DNA of 64,000 nucleotides from contig SVHW01000004.1 of the NCBI GenBank assembly GCA_015055655.1, forward strand, positions 43,420 through 107,419, written 5' to 3'. This stretch comes from Clostridiales bacterium (lineage in GTDB: Bacteria > Bacillota > Clostridia > Christensenellales > Borkfalkiaceae). The notes under the pieces were generated by a model. That model ran no database searches and was not told where the DNA came from. It saw nothing but the letters and a program-made list of their open reading frames with translations. The first letter of the stretch is position 1, and every line of letters begins with the position of its first letter. The translations under genes were made by a program, and so were the position numbers. Of this stretch, positions 1-8,739 are shown one piece after another.

Positions 1-38
1 CCAATAAATCCTGCCCCACCCGTAACAATTATCGTCAT
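1..38 (-). CDS. rfbB: dTDP-glucose 4,6-dehydratase, N-terminal fragment (gene runs off the window)
   Basis: Only the first 12 codons are inside the window. They read MTIIVTGGAGFI, the Rossmann NAD-binding start (GGxGFIG) of extended short-chain dehydrogenases. A strong AAGGAGGA ribosome binding site lies 5-12 bases before the ATG. The gene follows rfbA and rfbC on the same strand, and in dTDP-L-rhamnose clusters the expected partner is RfbB, which converts dTDP-glucose to the 4-keto-6-deoxy sugar. The identity is inferred from context plus this fragment; another SDR such as rfbD is possible but its N-terminus usually differs. Confidence 0.7.
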   Translation of the reverse strand, partial: MTIIVTGGAGFI

Positions 39-48
39 GTTATCCTCC

Positions 49-609
49 TTAAAAAGCCATTTTTATTTCTTGCAGTTTCGGGAGTTTCTTATCTTTTTCA
101 CTTAAAATAATCTCCCCATCGCCCAATTGCGCCATCCAATCAATATTTAAAGACGGGTCGTCGTACGCTATCCCCCCCTCGTCTTCGGGATGATATCTAT
201 CGTCACATTTATAAGCGAATTCCGCATAATCGCTCACTACTAAAAAGCCATGCGCAAACCCGCGCGGAATCATAAATTGACGTTTGTTTTCTTCCGAAAG
301 GAGTACGCCTTGCCATTGTCCGTACGTTTTACTGTTTTTTCGTAAATCCACCGCCACGTCGTACACTTCGCCTTTCAACACTCTTACAAGCTTTGCTTGC
401 GGATATGTCTTTTGAAAATGTAAACCACGCAATACACCTCTTCTAGAACTTGATTGGTTGTCTTGTAAAAATTCGTATTGTAAACCCGCAGCGAGAAACT
501 CGTCTTTATTGTACGTTTCCATAAAATAGCCGCGATTATCGCCAAATACAGTGGGTTCTATTATGTATACATCTTTTATTTTCGTTTCTATAAATTTAAA
601 TTTACTCAT
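49..609 (-). CDS. rfbC: dTDP-4-dehydrorhamnose 3,5-epimerase
   Basis: Cytosolic cupin-fold enzyme that epimerises dTDP-4-keto-6-deoxyglucose at C3 and C5, the third step of dTDP-L-rhamnose synthesis. Family landmarks are visible: FGDNRGYFMETYN near the N-terminus, the QDNQSSSRRGVLRGLHFQ block with its catalytic His, and IPRGFAHGF. At about 186 residues it has the usual length. The ORF track starts 11 codons earlier, but that extension overlaps the end of rfbA. The internal ATG (MSKFKF) has GAGG about six bases upstream, so it is chosen. It lies between rfbA and rfbB in one transcription unit. Confidence 0.95.
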   Translation of the reverse strand: MSKFKFIETKIKDVYIIEPTVFGDNRGYFMETYNKDEFLAAGLQYEFLQDNQSSSRRGVLRGLHFQKTYPQAKLVRVLKGEVYDVAVDLRKNSKTYGQWQGVLLSEENKRQFMIPRGFAHGFLVVSDYAEFAYKCDDRYHPEDEGGIAYDDPSLNIDWMAQLGDGEIILSEKDKKLPKLQEIKMAF

Positions 610-616
610 AATAACC

Positions 617-1504
617 TCAATACTGTATCTTACCCGTCGCAACGTTTTTCAAATGTTCGCCATACGGGGACTTACCATATTTTTGCGCCGCTTGCAACAG
701 CTCTTCTTTCGTTATCCAGCCATATTTATATGCAATTTCTTCCGGCGCGGAAATTTCAATTCCCTGTCTTGACTGCACCATCTTTACAAAATTGGTCGCT
801 TCCGCCAAGCTATCCATCGTTCCTGTGTCTAACCAAGCAAAACCTCTTCCTAAAAGCTGTACGTCTAATGCACTTTCTTGCAAATACATTTCGTTTAACG
901 TAGTGATTTCCAATTCCCCACGGGCAGACGGTTTCACGGCATTTGCCTTCTCGCTAACCTTTTTAGGATAAAAATATAAACCTGTTACCGCGTAATTACT
1001 CTTGGGCGTTTTGGGCTTTTCTTCAATGGAAATCACCTTTCCATTATCGTCGAATTCTACCACGCCAAAACGTTCGGGGTCGGTTACGTAATAGCCAAAT
1101 ACGGTTGCCCGATTATTTTCTTCCGCGTTTTGTACAGCTGTTTTTAACGTTTTTGAAAAACCGTTTCCATAAAAAATATTATCCCCAAGCACCATAGCGC
1201 ACGCGTCATCACCGATAAATTCTTCACCCAAAATAAACGCTTGCGCTAAACCGTCGGGCGAAGGCTGTACTTTATAGGAGAAATGTACACCATACGCCGA
1301 GCCATCACCGAGCAATCTTTCAAAATTAGGCAAATCCGTAGGCGTAGAAATAATTAAAATATCCTTTATCCCAGCAAGCATCAACGTCGATAATGGATAA
1401 TATATCATAGGCTTATTGTATATAGGCAATAACTGTTTTGAAGTAACCATCGTCAACGGATACAATCTTGTGCCTGCGCCACCAGCAAGTATAATTCCTT
1501 TCAT
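617..1504 (-). CDS. rfbA: Glucose-1-phosphate thymidylyltransferase
   Basis: Makes dTDP-glucose from glucose-1-phosphate and dTTP, the committed step to dTDP-L-rhamnose. The N-terminal nucleotide-binding signature [11 protein letters not shown] and the following [19 protein letters not shown] block are diagnostic, as is VLGDNIFYG. Its 295 residues are full length for the family. An AGGAAG-type ribosome binding site precedes the ATG. It is separated by a 51-base gap from the upstream glycosyltransferase and is followed directly by rfbC. With rfbB it shows that rhamnose is one building block of the polysaccharide; rfbD is not in the window and may lie just beyond the left edge. Confidence 0.97.
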   Translation of the reverse strand: MKGIILAGGAGTRLYPLTMVTSKQLLPIYNKPMIYYPLSTLMLAGIKDILIISTPTDLPNFERLLGDGSAYGVHFSYKVQPSPDGLAQAFILGEEFIGDDACAMVLGDNIFYGNGFSKTLKTAVQNAEENNRATVFGYYVTDPERFGVVEFDDNGKVISIEEKPKTPKSNYAVTGLYFYPKKVSEKANAVKPSARGELEITTLNEMYLQESALDVQLLGRGFAWLDTGTMDSLAEATNFVKMVQSRQGIEISAPEEIAYKYGWITKEELLQAAQKYGKSPYGEHLKNVATGKIQY

Positions 1505-1555
1505 TTTTCTTTCTTCCTGTAATTTTATTTTATTTATAGCCGCTATAATTTTATA

Positions 1556-2512
1556 TTAATAATACCCAACGTCATAAACGAAACGCTGTTTATATTTTCC
1601 ACCATTTAGCGCGTTTGCCACGGACGACCCATTAGTTCTTCCACCAACGAAGCACGCACATTTCGATAATAATATTATTTTTAATAAATAAGTCATATTG
1701 ATTTCATCAATGCTACCTTTTCTTTCGGCCGCTTCCAATATCATCTCGCCGGATTTATAATCAGTTACAAACTCGTTTTCATCTAAAATAAATATCTTTT
1801 CCCCGTAACGTTCTTTTGCTTTTTGATACATATTGATATCTTCCGTCACCAAGAAAATCCTCTCCAATCCTTCTCGTTCCAAAAACTCTTCTATTTTATC
1901 TACTAAATCTTCAAACGTGGGTTGAATCGGATGGCCACCCGGTTTTAAAGCAAAATAATCCGTTCCTCTCATATATAATCCAAGACATTTTTCAGGAAGA
2001 ATCTTTTGGCTTACTTCTTCTAGTTTCTCTAAAACTACGTCCGAAAATGCCACGTATTTTTCAAACAACGCATACTTTTGCTCATTGAACTCCGTGTTAA
2101 TCCAATTGCACCAACCGGGATACACAGGTTTTTCCCCATTACCGGACAGCAATACGTTCTTGCTTTGATAAACTTCTTCGCGCGTCAAATCCGTCTTTAA
2201 GGTAAAATAACGGGCAAATCTCGAAGGCACCCCTTCTTGTTCTAAATCCACAAAAGGTATCATACCGTTTCTATCCGCATAATCAATACGTCCCATAACG
2301 TATACGAAAATGGAAAGCAATCCTTCACCGATTGAATAAGGTTTTCGGATTAAATAAATCGTCTTATCTGGATTTAAATCGCCAAAACATTCAAAGTGTT
2401 CAAACCTCTCAGGATTCTTTCTTCTAGCACGCTTGTTAATTATCTTATTCCAACGTTTTTCGCCAAAAAATGCGTAACCCGCCTTCTTTAATTTTTCAAC
2501 AAATTTTCCCAT
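1556..2512 (-). CDS. Putative glycosyltransferase, O-fucosyltransferase-like fold
   Basis: A 318-residue protein without an obvious signal peptide or membrane segment. The middle-to-C-terminal part has LYMRGTDYFA followed by a helix and an IFLVTEDINMYQKAKERY block. This resembles the R-G-T-D motif and nucleotide-binding half of GT-B enzymes in the GT11/GT23/POFUT superfamily, which use GDP-fucose or related donors. The donor here is unknown and rhamnose or FucNAc nucleotides are made by its neighbours. It sits between the UDP-FucNAc genes and rfbA, which supports a transferase role in repeat-unit assembly. Family assignment is tentative. Confidence 0.5.
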   Translation of the reverse strand: MGKFVEKLKKAGYAFFGEKRWNKIINKRARRKNPERFEHFECFGDLNPDKTIYLIRKPYSIGEGLLSIFVYVMGRIDYADRNGMIPFVDLEQEGVPSRFARYFTLKTDLTREEVYQSKNVLLSGNGEKPVYPGWCNWINTEFNEQKYALFEKYVAFSDVVLEKLEEVSQKILPEKCLGLYMRGTDYFALKPGGHPIQPTFEDLVDKIEEFLEREGLERIFLVTEDINMYQKAKERYGEKIFILDENEFVTDYKSGEMILEAAERKGSIDEINMTYLLKIILLSKCACFVGGRTNGSSVANALNGGKYKQRFVYDVGYY

Positions 2513-2541
2513 TTATCTTCTTTCTCCTTCTCGTTTTCTCT

Positions 2542-3732
2542 TTAATATTTTCTCCAAACCATCTTATCAACGACGCCCGTATAGCTTTGAATAAGTTTCA
2601 CCACTTTCGTCGACACGTTCTCCTCTACGTAATCTGGCACGGGGATACCGTGATTACCGTCCACCGTCAATTGCACGGCAGTATCCACCGCTTGCAAAAG
2701 ATGCTTTTCGTCAATACCTGCCAGCACGAAACACGCCTTATCCAGCGCTTCGGGACGCTCCGTCGAGGTACGGATACAAACGGCAGGGAAGGGTTTGCCA
2801 ATCGACGTAAAGAAACTGCTCTCTTCCGGCAAAGTACCGCTATCAGACACCACCGCAAACGCGTTCATTTGCAATTTGTTATAATCGTGAAATCCCAAAG
2901 GCTGTTGACACATAACTCTCTTATCCAAAACGAAACCGCTTGCTTCCAAACGCTTTTTGCTTCTGGGATGGCAGGAATACAGTATGGGCATATCGTATTT
3001 TTCCGCCATTTTATTGATAGCCGTGAAAAGGGAAAGGAAATTCTTTTCCGTATCGATATTCTCTTCTCTGTGCGCAGATAAAAGAATATATTTTTTCGCC
3101 TGCAACCCAAGCCTATCCAAAACGTCACTCTTCTCAATATCGGTAAGATTGTTATGCAACACTTCCGCCATAGGCGAACCCGTCACGTACGTGCGTTCTT
3201 TGGGAAGTCCGCAATCCGCAAGATATCGACGTGCGTGTTCGGAATACGCCAAGTTCACGTCGGAAATAATATCTACGATACGGCGGTTCGTTTCTTCAGG
3301 CAAACACTCGTCCTTGCAACGATTGCCTGCTTCCATATGGAAAATAGGAATATGCAACCGCTTTGCAGCAATCGCGGAAAGGCAGCTGTTCGTATCCCCC
3401 AAAATAAGAAGCGCGTCCGGCTTGCACGCCACCATCAGTTTATACGAGCAGTTGATAATATTCCCCACCGTCGCGCCCAAATCGTCGCCCACCGCGTCCA
3501 TATACACTTCGGGGTCGGCAAGTTTCAAATCCTTAAAGAATACGCCGTTGAGGTTATAATCGTAATTTTGTCCCGTATGCGCCAAAATACAATCAAAATA
3601 TTGACGCGCCTTGTTGATAACCGCCGCCAAGCGAATGATTTCCGGGCGAGTACCCACGACAATCAATAACTTTAATTTCCCGTTGTCTTGGAATTTTACG
3701 TCCGAATAATCCAATCTAATTTTCGTTTCCAT
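2542..3732 (-). CDS. capG: UDP-N-acetylglucosamine 2-epimerase family, CapG/FnlC-type
   Basis: Non-hydrolysing UDP-GlcNAc 2-epimerase fold (GT-B-like). Landmarks include LLIVVGTRPEIIRLAAV, HTGQNYDYNLN, the HMEAGNRC motif and the SAHREENI block. In the CapE-CapF-CapG pathway this enzyme performs the last C2 epimerisation, giving UDP-N-acetyl-L-fucosamine. The presence of capE and capF upstream makes that role more likely than general ManNAc production, though both use this fold. The ORF track start was moved 10 codons in: METKIRL has GGAGAAAC upstream and overlaps the preceding gene by 17 bases, suggesting translational coupling. Confidence 0.88.
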   Translation of the reverse strand: METKIRLDYSDVKFQDNGKLKLLIVVGTRPEIIRLAAVINKARQYFDCILAHTGQNYDYNLNGVFFKDLKLADPEVYMDAVGDDLGATVGNIINCSYKLMVACKPDALLILGDTNSCLSAIAAKRLHIPIFHMEAGNRCKDECLPEETNRRIVDIISDVNLAYSEHARRYLADCGLPKERTYVTGSPMAEVLHNNLTDIEKSDVLDRLGLQAKKYILLSAHREENIDTEKNFLSLFTAINKMAEKYDMPILYSCHPRSKKRLEASGFVLDKRVMCQQPLGFHDYNKLQMNAFAVVSDSGTLPEESSFFTSIGKPFPAVCIRTSTERPEALDKACFVLAGIDEKHLLQAVDTAVQLTVDGNHGIPVPDYVEENVSTKVVKLIQSYTGVVDKMVWRKY

Positions 3733-4972
3733 TTTTTTGTTTCTCCTCGCCTTGCGGCTCAAATATTTTCAGTTGTTCATAAATTTGTTTGCGCTTTTTC
3801 GCTTCGGGCAACGTCTTTGATAAAGGCGCTCGTTTCCCTATGCACATTAAAAATAGATTTTTAATCACTTTCCAAACGAAGATAAACGGATAAATTATCC
3901 ACACCTTTTTCACGATAGGATACCGCCAAACGATAGATACGTGTAACGAGTGCATCAGCGTAGCAAAAGGTCCTCTTCGTTTTCCGTCTTTATTTTCTAT
4001 CAGTTGCGCGCTTTTCGAATACGCTTTGTCTTTCTTTCCAAAATTCCCGGCGGTAAACATATCGATAAGCAACCGTTCGCAAAGCTTCAACGGCGCTTCC
4101 TGCGCCCAATCGGGGCAACCGATGCCTAAATACACGGCGCACATCTTCGTCAACGCACACGCATAACGGTATACGCCGATTTCCTTGAATAAGGGAAGCA
4201 GAGCTTCCTGCCAATACCCTTCCTTTTGCGTTTTTTGCACGTACGCCGCCCAATCGCATAAATGCCGAAGCCCTACGCCGTATCCCGTTTGATGACTTAA
4301 CGCGTGCAACAAAATAATTACGCCGTGATATAAATCGTTGGGTGTCTTTGCCGTAAAAAGCTCGTTTTCACGCACGACGCACGTTTCAAAAATCGGTTCA
4401 CAAAAAGCGCGCGTTCGTTGCCCCAACGTCCCGTCGGGCATACCTGGTAAATCGAAATGCATTTCGACAGTCACGTTATCCTTTTTAAAATTAACGTGAT
4501 AAACGTGCGATTCCCTTTGATTGACGTATCCGTTTTCTTCCAACAGCTTTTCTATTTCTGCGCATTTGTCTTTTTCTATATAGAAATCAATATCGCCTAA
4601 AATCCGTAAATTGGGGTTGGGATAATATTCCGCCGCCGACGTTCCTTTTAAAATCACGTAGGCATATTTATATTCTTTTAATAGAGCGCATAACTCAGCT
4701 TGCACTTGCGATAAACGCAACGCTGTTTGCATTTGCGCAATCGCCGTATTTTTCCACTTGGCGTATATGGCTTGCGGGACATAGTTTTTATAAACGGCAA
4801 CGCTATCAAAGCATAACAGCGACACCGTTTGGTCCACGCTTTCTTGGTATACAGCCTCCCAATCGAGGCTCTTTAACTCCTCTTCTTCATAAACGGGCGT
4901 GGCTGAATAAGCGGACAATCCCCGTTCCGCCAAATGCAATACCATTTGTTGTTCTTTCGTCCACGCCGCCAT
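3716..4972 (-). CDS. Nucleotidyltransferase family protein (NTP_transf_5-like)
   Basis: A 418-residue protein whose central part (VILKGTSAAEYYP followed by LGDIDFYI) matches the uncharacterised nucleotidyltransferase family PF14907: an LKG helix, then a G-D-x-D metal-binding pair. The N-terminal HLAERGLSAY region and a helical C-terminus, including a hydrophobic IIYPFIFVWKVI stretch, complete it. Members occur in capsule and peptide-modification clusters, but no reaction is established. It is inserted between capF and capG, with six bases between it and capF and an overlap with capG, so it is co-expressed with UDP-FucNAc synthesis. Function not known. Confidence 0.7.
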   Translation of the reverse strand: MAAWTKEQQMVLHLAERGLSAYSATPVYEEEELKSLDWEAVYQESVDQTVSLLCFDSVAVYKNYVPQAIYAKWKNTAIAQMQTALRLSQVQAELCALLKEYKYAYVILKGTSAAEYYPNPNLRILGDIDFYIEKDKCAEIEKLLEENGYVNQRESHVYHVNFKKDNVTVEMHFDLPGMPDGTLGQRTRAFCEPIFETCVVRENELFTAKTPNDLYHGVIILLHALSHQTGYGVGLRHLCDWAAYVQKTQKEGYWQEALLPLFKEIGVYRYACALTKMCAVYLGIGCPDWAQEAPLKLCERLLIDMFTAGNFGKKDKAYSKSAQLIENKDGKRRGPFATLMHSLHVSIVWRYPIVKKVWIIYPFIFVWKVIKNLFLMCIGKRAPLSKTLPEAKKRKQIYEQLKIFEPQGEEKQKNGNEN

Positions 4973-4977
4973 ATTTT

Positions 4978-6180
4978 TTATTCCACCACTTCAAAAAACG
5001 TATCAGGACGTTCGTTATCAAATTGCTCGTTCGCCCACATCACCGTCACCAAATTTTCCGTATTGGAAAGATTGATAATATTGTGGGTGTACCCGGGCAA
5101 CATATGCACCGCTTGAATTCTTTCTCCGCTCACCTCAAAATTGAACACCTCGTCCGTGCCAATTTTTCTTTGTTGAATTAAGCCTTTCCCGGATACGACG
5201 ATGAAAAACTCCCATTTCGTATGGTGCCAATGCTGCCCTTTCGTAATCCCGGGCTTGGAGATGTTAATAGACACTTGTCCACACTTTTCCGTCTTTAAAA
5301 GCTCGGTAAAGCTGCCCCTACTATCTTCGTTCGTATGTAAATCAAACGCCACTTTTTCTTTGGGCAAATAGCTTAAATACGTCGAATAAAGTTTCTTTGC
5401 GAAACTCCCGTTAGGAATTTCGGGAATCACCAACGTTTCGCTTTGCGCGCGGAAGGTATGCAATAAATCCACGATTTCGCCAAGCGTAACTTTATGCGTC
5501 GTAGGCACGTAATAATACCTGCCCGTCTGGCTTTCCACGGGCGTTAATCCCTCGTAATCGCAACGATGCCCTTTCCCCTCTAATAAATCGAGCATTTCTT
5601 GCACCAAATCGTCGATATATAACAATTCAAGCTCTACCGCCCTGTCGCTTACCGTGATAGGCAAATCGTTAGCGATGTTATTGCAAAAGGTAGCCACGGC
5701 GCTGTTGTAATTGGGGCGACACCATTTCCCAAAGAGATTAGGGAAACGGTAAACGCATACCTGCCCACCGCTTTCTTGGGCGTACGCAAAGAAAAGTTCT
5801 TCCCCCGCCTTTTTGCTCTTGCCGTATTCCCCTTCGGCATAACGCCCAATAAGCGTCGCTTGGATAGAGGAAGAAAGCATTACACTTGCTTTATTTCCGT
5901 ATTTTTTAAGCGTATTCAAAAGCGTAGAAGCAAAGCCGAAATTGCCTTGCATAAACTCTTCTTGGGTTTTTGGACGGTTTACGCCCGCAAGGTTGAACAC
6001 GAAATCCGCGTCTTGACAATACGCGTCCAAATCAGCAGGATTGCTGTCGATATCGTATTCGTAAACGGCGTCAATCTTCAACGTCGGACGCGTCCTATCC
6101 TTCCCGTCTTTTAAGTTGTATAAAGCCGCGCAAAGATTTTTCCCTACGAATCCTTTTGCGCCCGTTACAAGAATTTTCAT
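4978..6180 (-). CDS. capF: CapF-type bifunctional SDR/cupin enzyme of UDP-L-FucNAc synthesis
   Basis: Two-domain protein of 400 residues. Residues 1 to about 270 form a Rossmann SDR (TGAKGFVGKNL, FNLAGVNRP), and the C-terminal 120 residues form a cupin (GITKGQHWHHTKWEFF, MLPGYTHNI). In the Staphylococcus aureus pathway CapF epimerises at C3 through the cupin and reduces the 4-keto sugar through the SDR, between CapE and CapG. The active-site SDR tyrosine may be in GRYAEGEYGKSKK. It directly follows capE with a 9-base gap. The domain architecture is distinctive, so the assignment is strong. Confidence 0.93.
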   Translation of the reverse strand: MKILVTGAKGFVGKNLCAALYNLKDGKDRTRPTLKIDAVYEYDIDSNPADLDAYCQDADFVFNLAGVNRPKTQEEFMQGNFGFASTLLNTLKKYGNKASVMLSSSIQATLIGRYAEGEYGKSKKAGEELFFAYAQESGGQVCVYRFPNLFGKWCRPNYNSAVATFCNNIANDLPITVSDRAVELELLYIDDLVQEMLDLLEGKGHRCDYEGLTPVESQTGRYYYVPTTHKVTLGEIVDLLHTFRAQSETLVIPEIPNGSFAKKLYSTYLSYLPKEKVAFDLHTNEDSRGSFTELLKTEKCGQVSINISKPGITKGQHWHHTKWEFFIVVSGKGLIQQRKIGTDEVFNFEVSGERIQAVHMLPGYTHNIINLSNTENLVTVMWANEQFDNERPDTFFEVVE

Positions 6181-6189
6181 GGCTTGTCC

Positions 6190-7227
6190 TTATTTTTTCA
6201 GTTCTTCTTGAATATATTGCAAAGAGGCAATTTTCGCCTTCGTTTCTTCCACGCTTAAAAGTTGCGTGTTGTTGGAATTGAATTCCGTCAAAGGATTGCG
6301 CTCTTTATCGCCTTGCTTGAAATATTTATCGTAGTTAAGCCCACGTTTATCGCAAGGTACTCGATAGAAATTGCCTAAATCAATAGCGTTTGCGCACTCC
6401 TCGTTGGTAAGCAACGTTTCGTACATTTTTTCGCCGTGACGGATACCAATCACTTTGATATTGTTCTTATCGCCGCCAAAGAGCTCGCACACTGCTTCCG
6501 CTTGCGTTTGTATGGTACAAGCAGGCGCTTTTTGTACGAGGATATCGCCGCTTTCTCCGTTTTCGAAAGCAAAAAGCACGAGGTCTACGGCTTCTTCCAA
6601 GGACATAATGAAACGAGTCATATTAGGGTCGGTCAGCGTAATAGGCTTACCTGCGCGGATTTGGTCAATCCAAAGGGGAATAACGCTGCCGCGGCTGCAC
6701 ATAACGTTGCCGTAACGGGTGCAGCAAATCTTCGTCTTGTCGGGGGAAACGGTACGTGATTTTGCCACGATAACCTTTTCCATCATCGCCTTGCTCGTTC
6801 CCATTGCGTTTACGGGATACGCTGCCTTGTCGGTCGAAAGACAAACGATATTTTTCACCCCTGCTTCGATTGCCGCCGTCAATACGTTTTCCGTACCGAT
6901 AACGTTAGTTTTCACCGCTTCGATGGGGAAGAATTCGCAAGAAGGCACTTGTTTTAACGCTGCTGCGTGGAATATGTAATCTACGCCGTGCATTGCGTTT
7001 TTAACGCTAGCGATATCGCGCACGTCGCCGATATAAAATTTAATTTTTTCTGCCGCTTCGGGCATTTTTGCCTGAAACTCGTGACGCATATCGTCTTGTT
7101 TTTTCTCGTCGCGCGAGAAGATACGAATTTCCCCAATATCCGTTTTCAAAAAACGGTTAAGCACGGCGTTACCAAAGCTCCCCGTGCCGCCCGTAATTAA
7201 TAACGTTTTTCCTGTAAATACTCCCAT
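6190..7227 (-). CDS. capE: UDP-N-acetylglucosamine 4,6-dehydratase (5-inverting), CapE-type
   Basis: Short polysaccharide-synthesis SDR of 345 residues. It shows LLITGGTGSFGNAV at the N-terminus, a FHAAALKQVPSCEF block, and CLSTDKAAYPVNAMG with the catalytic lysine region. The C-terminal GLNYDKYF and EFNSNNTQLLSVEE region is typical of CapE/FnlA rather than PseB. It removes water from UDP-GlcNAc and inverts C5, giving the 4-keto L-arabino-hexosulose. That product feeds CapF, and chemically it is also the PseB product used by PseC, encoded a few genes upstream. No other pseB-like gene is seen in the window, so this enzyme may serve both pathways. Confidence 0.93.
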   Translation of the reverse strand: MGVFTGKTLLITGGTGSFGNAVLNRFLKTDIGEIRIFSRDEKKQDDMRHEFQAKMPEAAEKIKFYIGDVRDIASVKNAMHGVDYIFHAAALKQVPSCEFFPIEAVKTNVIGTENVLTAAIEAGVKNIVCLSTDKAAYPVNAMGTSKAMMEKVIVAKSRTVSPDKTKICCTRYGNVMCSRGSVIPLWIDQIRAGKPITLTDPNMTRFIMSLEEAVDLVLFAFENGESGDILVQKAPACTIQTQAEAVCELFGGDKNNIKVIGIRHGEKMYETLLTNEECANAIDLGNFYRVPCDKRGLNYDKYFKQGDKERNPLTEFNSNNTQLLSVEETKAKIASLQYIQEELKK

Positions 7228-7228
7228 T

Positions 7229-8269
7229 TTATTTTTCTCCTTTTAATATATTTTTTATTTCTGTTATCGTATAATTTGCCCCTTTTCCGTCCGTTACGCT
7301 ACGCATTTTCTCACGCAACGTTTGACGTAATAGGGAATTTTTCCTTAATTCATTTATCGAAAGCATAATTTCTTTCACAAAATCGGGTTTTTCTCGAATA
7401 TCCCCTATTGAAATCATTATGCCCTGTTCCGCAAACGCTTTTGCCGCGCGTACCTGGTTATCAGCCAATACGTACGTTACAGTCGGCACGCCGCAGGCGC
7501 ATAACTCGTATAAAGTACTTCCACTTGCCGAAACAGCCAAATCACAAGCACGCATCAGCTCACTCATCTTCGTTACGTTTCGATGTAGAACGACGTTCTC
7601 GCATTGTTTTGCCAGCGCTTCTATTTGCGGCAAATCCTTATTCAATGCGCCTATGACAAAATGGAATTCTATATCTCTTTCATTTTCCGTCGCAACATAC
7701 TGCATAATTTGTAACGCAACGTGCTCGGTGTCCGCGCCACCCGTCGATATCAGCACTTTTTCCACAACCTGTGAAAAAGGTTGTTCGCAAGATTGAAACT
7801 CTTCTCTTAATGGCGCAAAGCGCGGTCCTAAAACATAGCGTACTTGCTCTTCGCTTCCGTTATATACCACCCGATATTCTTTCTCATTAGCATAGATATT
7901 ATAATTGATTAATATATCCACGGGATATGCAAAAGCCAATATATCGTCTATATACGCCACCGTAACGAGTTTTCTTATCTGCTCGAAATAATTTTTCGTA
8001 ACGAAATACCCATCCACAATCAATATCTTAGGCGATAAGTCTTTGATAATTTTTTCCAACTGTGGAATCTCGTCATCCATCGCGTTATACGGAGTTTGTA
8101 ACTGATAGCAATCAAATCCCTTATCTAAAACCAATCTCTTCTCCGTTTCCCGCGCAACGCAAAAAGTACAGTCTATCCCCTGCCTTTTTGCCTCTTGCGC
8201 CAAAGATAGACATCGCATCAAATGTCCCATCCCTATATTTTGGTTTGCATCCGTTCTAAATACTATCAT
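7229..8269 (-). CDS. pseG: UDP-2,4-diacetamido-2,4,6-trideoxy-beta-L-altropyranose hydrolase
   Basis: GT-B-like hydrolase that releases UDP from the diacetamido-altrose intermediate of pseudaminic acid synthesis. The N-terminal RTDANQNIGMGHLMRCL motif is the hallmark of PseG, with the catalytic His in GMGH. The C-terminal half has the GGADTEH nucleotide-binding loop and the SASGSTLYELCACGVPT motif. At 346 residues it is standard length. Its ATG overlaps the stop of pseH as ATGA, indicating coupled translation. It is followed by capE after one base. Confidence 0.92.
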   Translation of the reverse strand: MIVFRTDANQNIGMGHLMRCLSLAQEAKRQGIDCTFCVARETEKRLVLDKGFDCYQLQTPYNAMDDEIPQLEKIIKDLSPKILIVDGYFVTKNYFEQIRKLVTVAYIDDILAFAYPVDILINYNIYANEKEYRVVYNGSEEQVRYVLGPRFAPLREEFQSCEQPFSQVVEKVLISTGGADTEHVALQIMQYVATENERDIEFHFVIGALNKDLPQIEALAKQCENVVLHRNVTKMSELMRACDLAVSASGSTLYELCACGVPTVTYVLADNQVRAAKAFAEQGIMISIGDIREKPDFVKEIMLSINELRKNSLLRQTLREKMRSVTDGKGANYTITEIKNILKGEK

Positions 8270-8739
8270 ATCCGCTTCTTATAGGTGATAAAATGTCCTT
8301 GTTTGTTTTTTCTTTGAAACCCCATTTTCTCTACCAAGCGCACCGACGGCAAATTCCCCTCGTGGATTTCGGCAATCGCCGTATGTACACCCCATTTTCT
8401 CGCGGCTTCTTCCATCAACCACGAAACAGCCTCTTTTGCGTAACCTTTTCCCTGCGCAACGGGTTTTAACAAATAATTCACTTCCGCGCTTTCGCCATCC
8501 ACTTTTTTAATCCCAAACACGCCAATGGGTTCTTCGGTGTTTTGCAAACACGCGATATAATCCACACGCGTATCGTCTTGTAAATACCTTTCGTTATACC
8601 ATTTCAAATGTTCTTCTAAAGTAATTTTATGTGCGAAGACAAAATACTGATATACGTTTGGGTCAGAACGCCAAGCCACGATATTTTCCGCGTCTTTTTC
8701 CGTAATTTCCGTAAAACGCAGTCGTTCGCTGTTATTCAT
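8266..8739 (-). CDS. pseH: GNAT N-acetyltransferase, probable PseH
   Basis: A compact GNAT of about 157 residues. It has WRSDPNVYQYFVF near the N-terminus, as in PseH and RimJ/RimL-like proteins, and the acetyl-CoA loop PVAQGKGYAKEA. In the pathway PseH acetylates the 4-amino group made by PseC, using acetyl-CoA. Position between pseI and pseG supports this role. The ORF track starts at a TTG. The ATG at MNNSERL has GAGG about seven bases upstream and is preferred. The gene overlaps pseI and forms an ATGA junction with pseG. Confidence 0.85.
   Translation of the reverse strand: MNNSERLRFTEITEKDAENIVAWRSDPNVYQYFVFAHKITLEEHLKWYNERYLQDDTRVDYIACLQNTEEPIGVFGIKKVDGESAEVNYLLKPVAQGKGYAKEAVSWLMEEAARKWGVHTAIAEIHEGNLPSVRLVEKMGFQRKNKQGHFITYKKRI

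Noticed and set aside
6190-7227. Calling this gene pseB
   Set aside because: The N-terminal and C-terminal motifs fit CapE/FnlA more closely and capF and capG follow; a double role is proposed instead.
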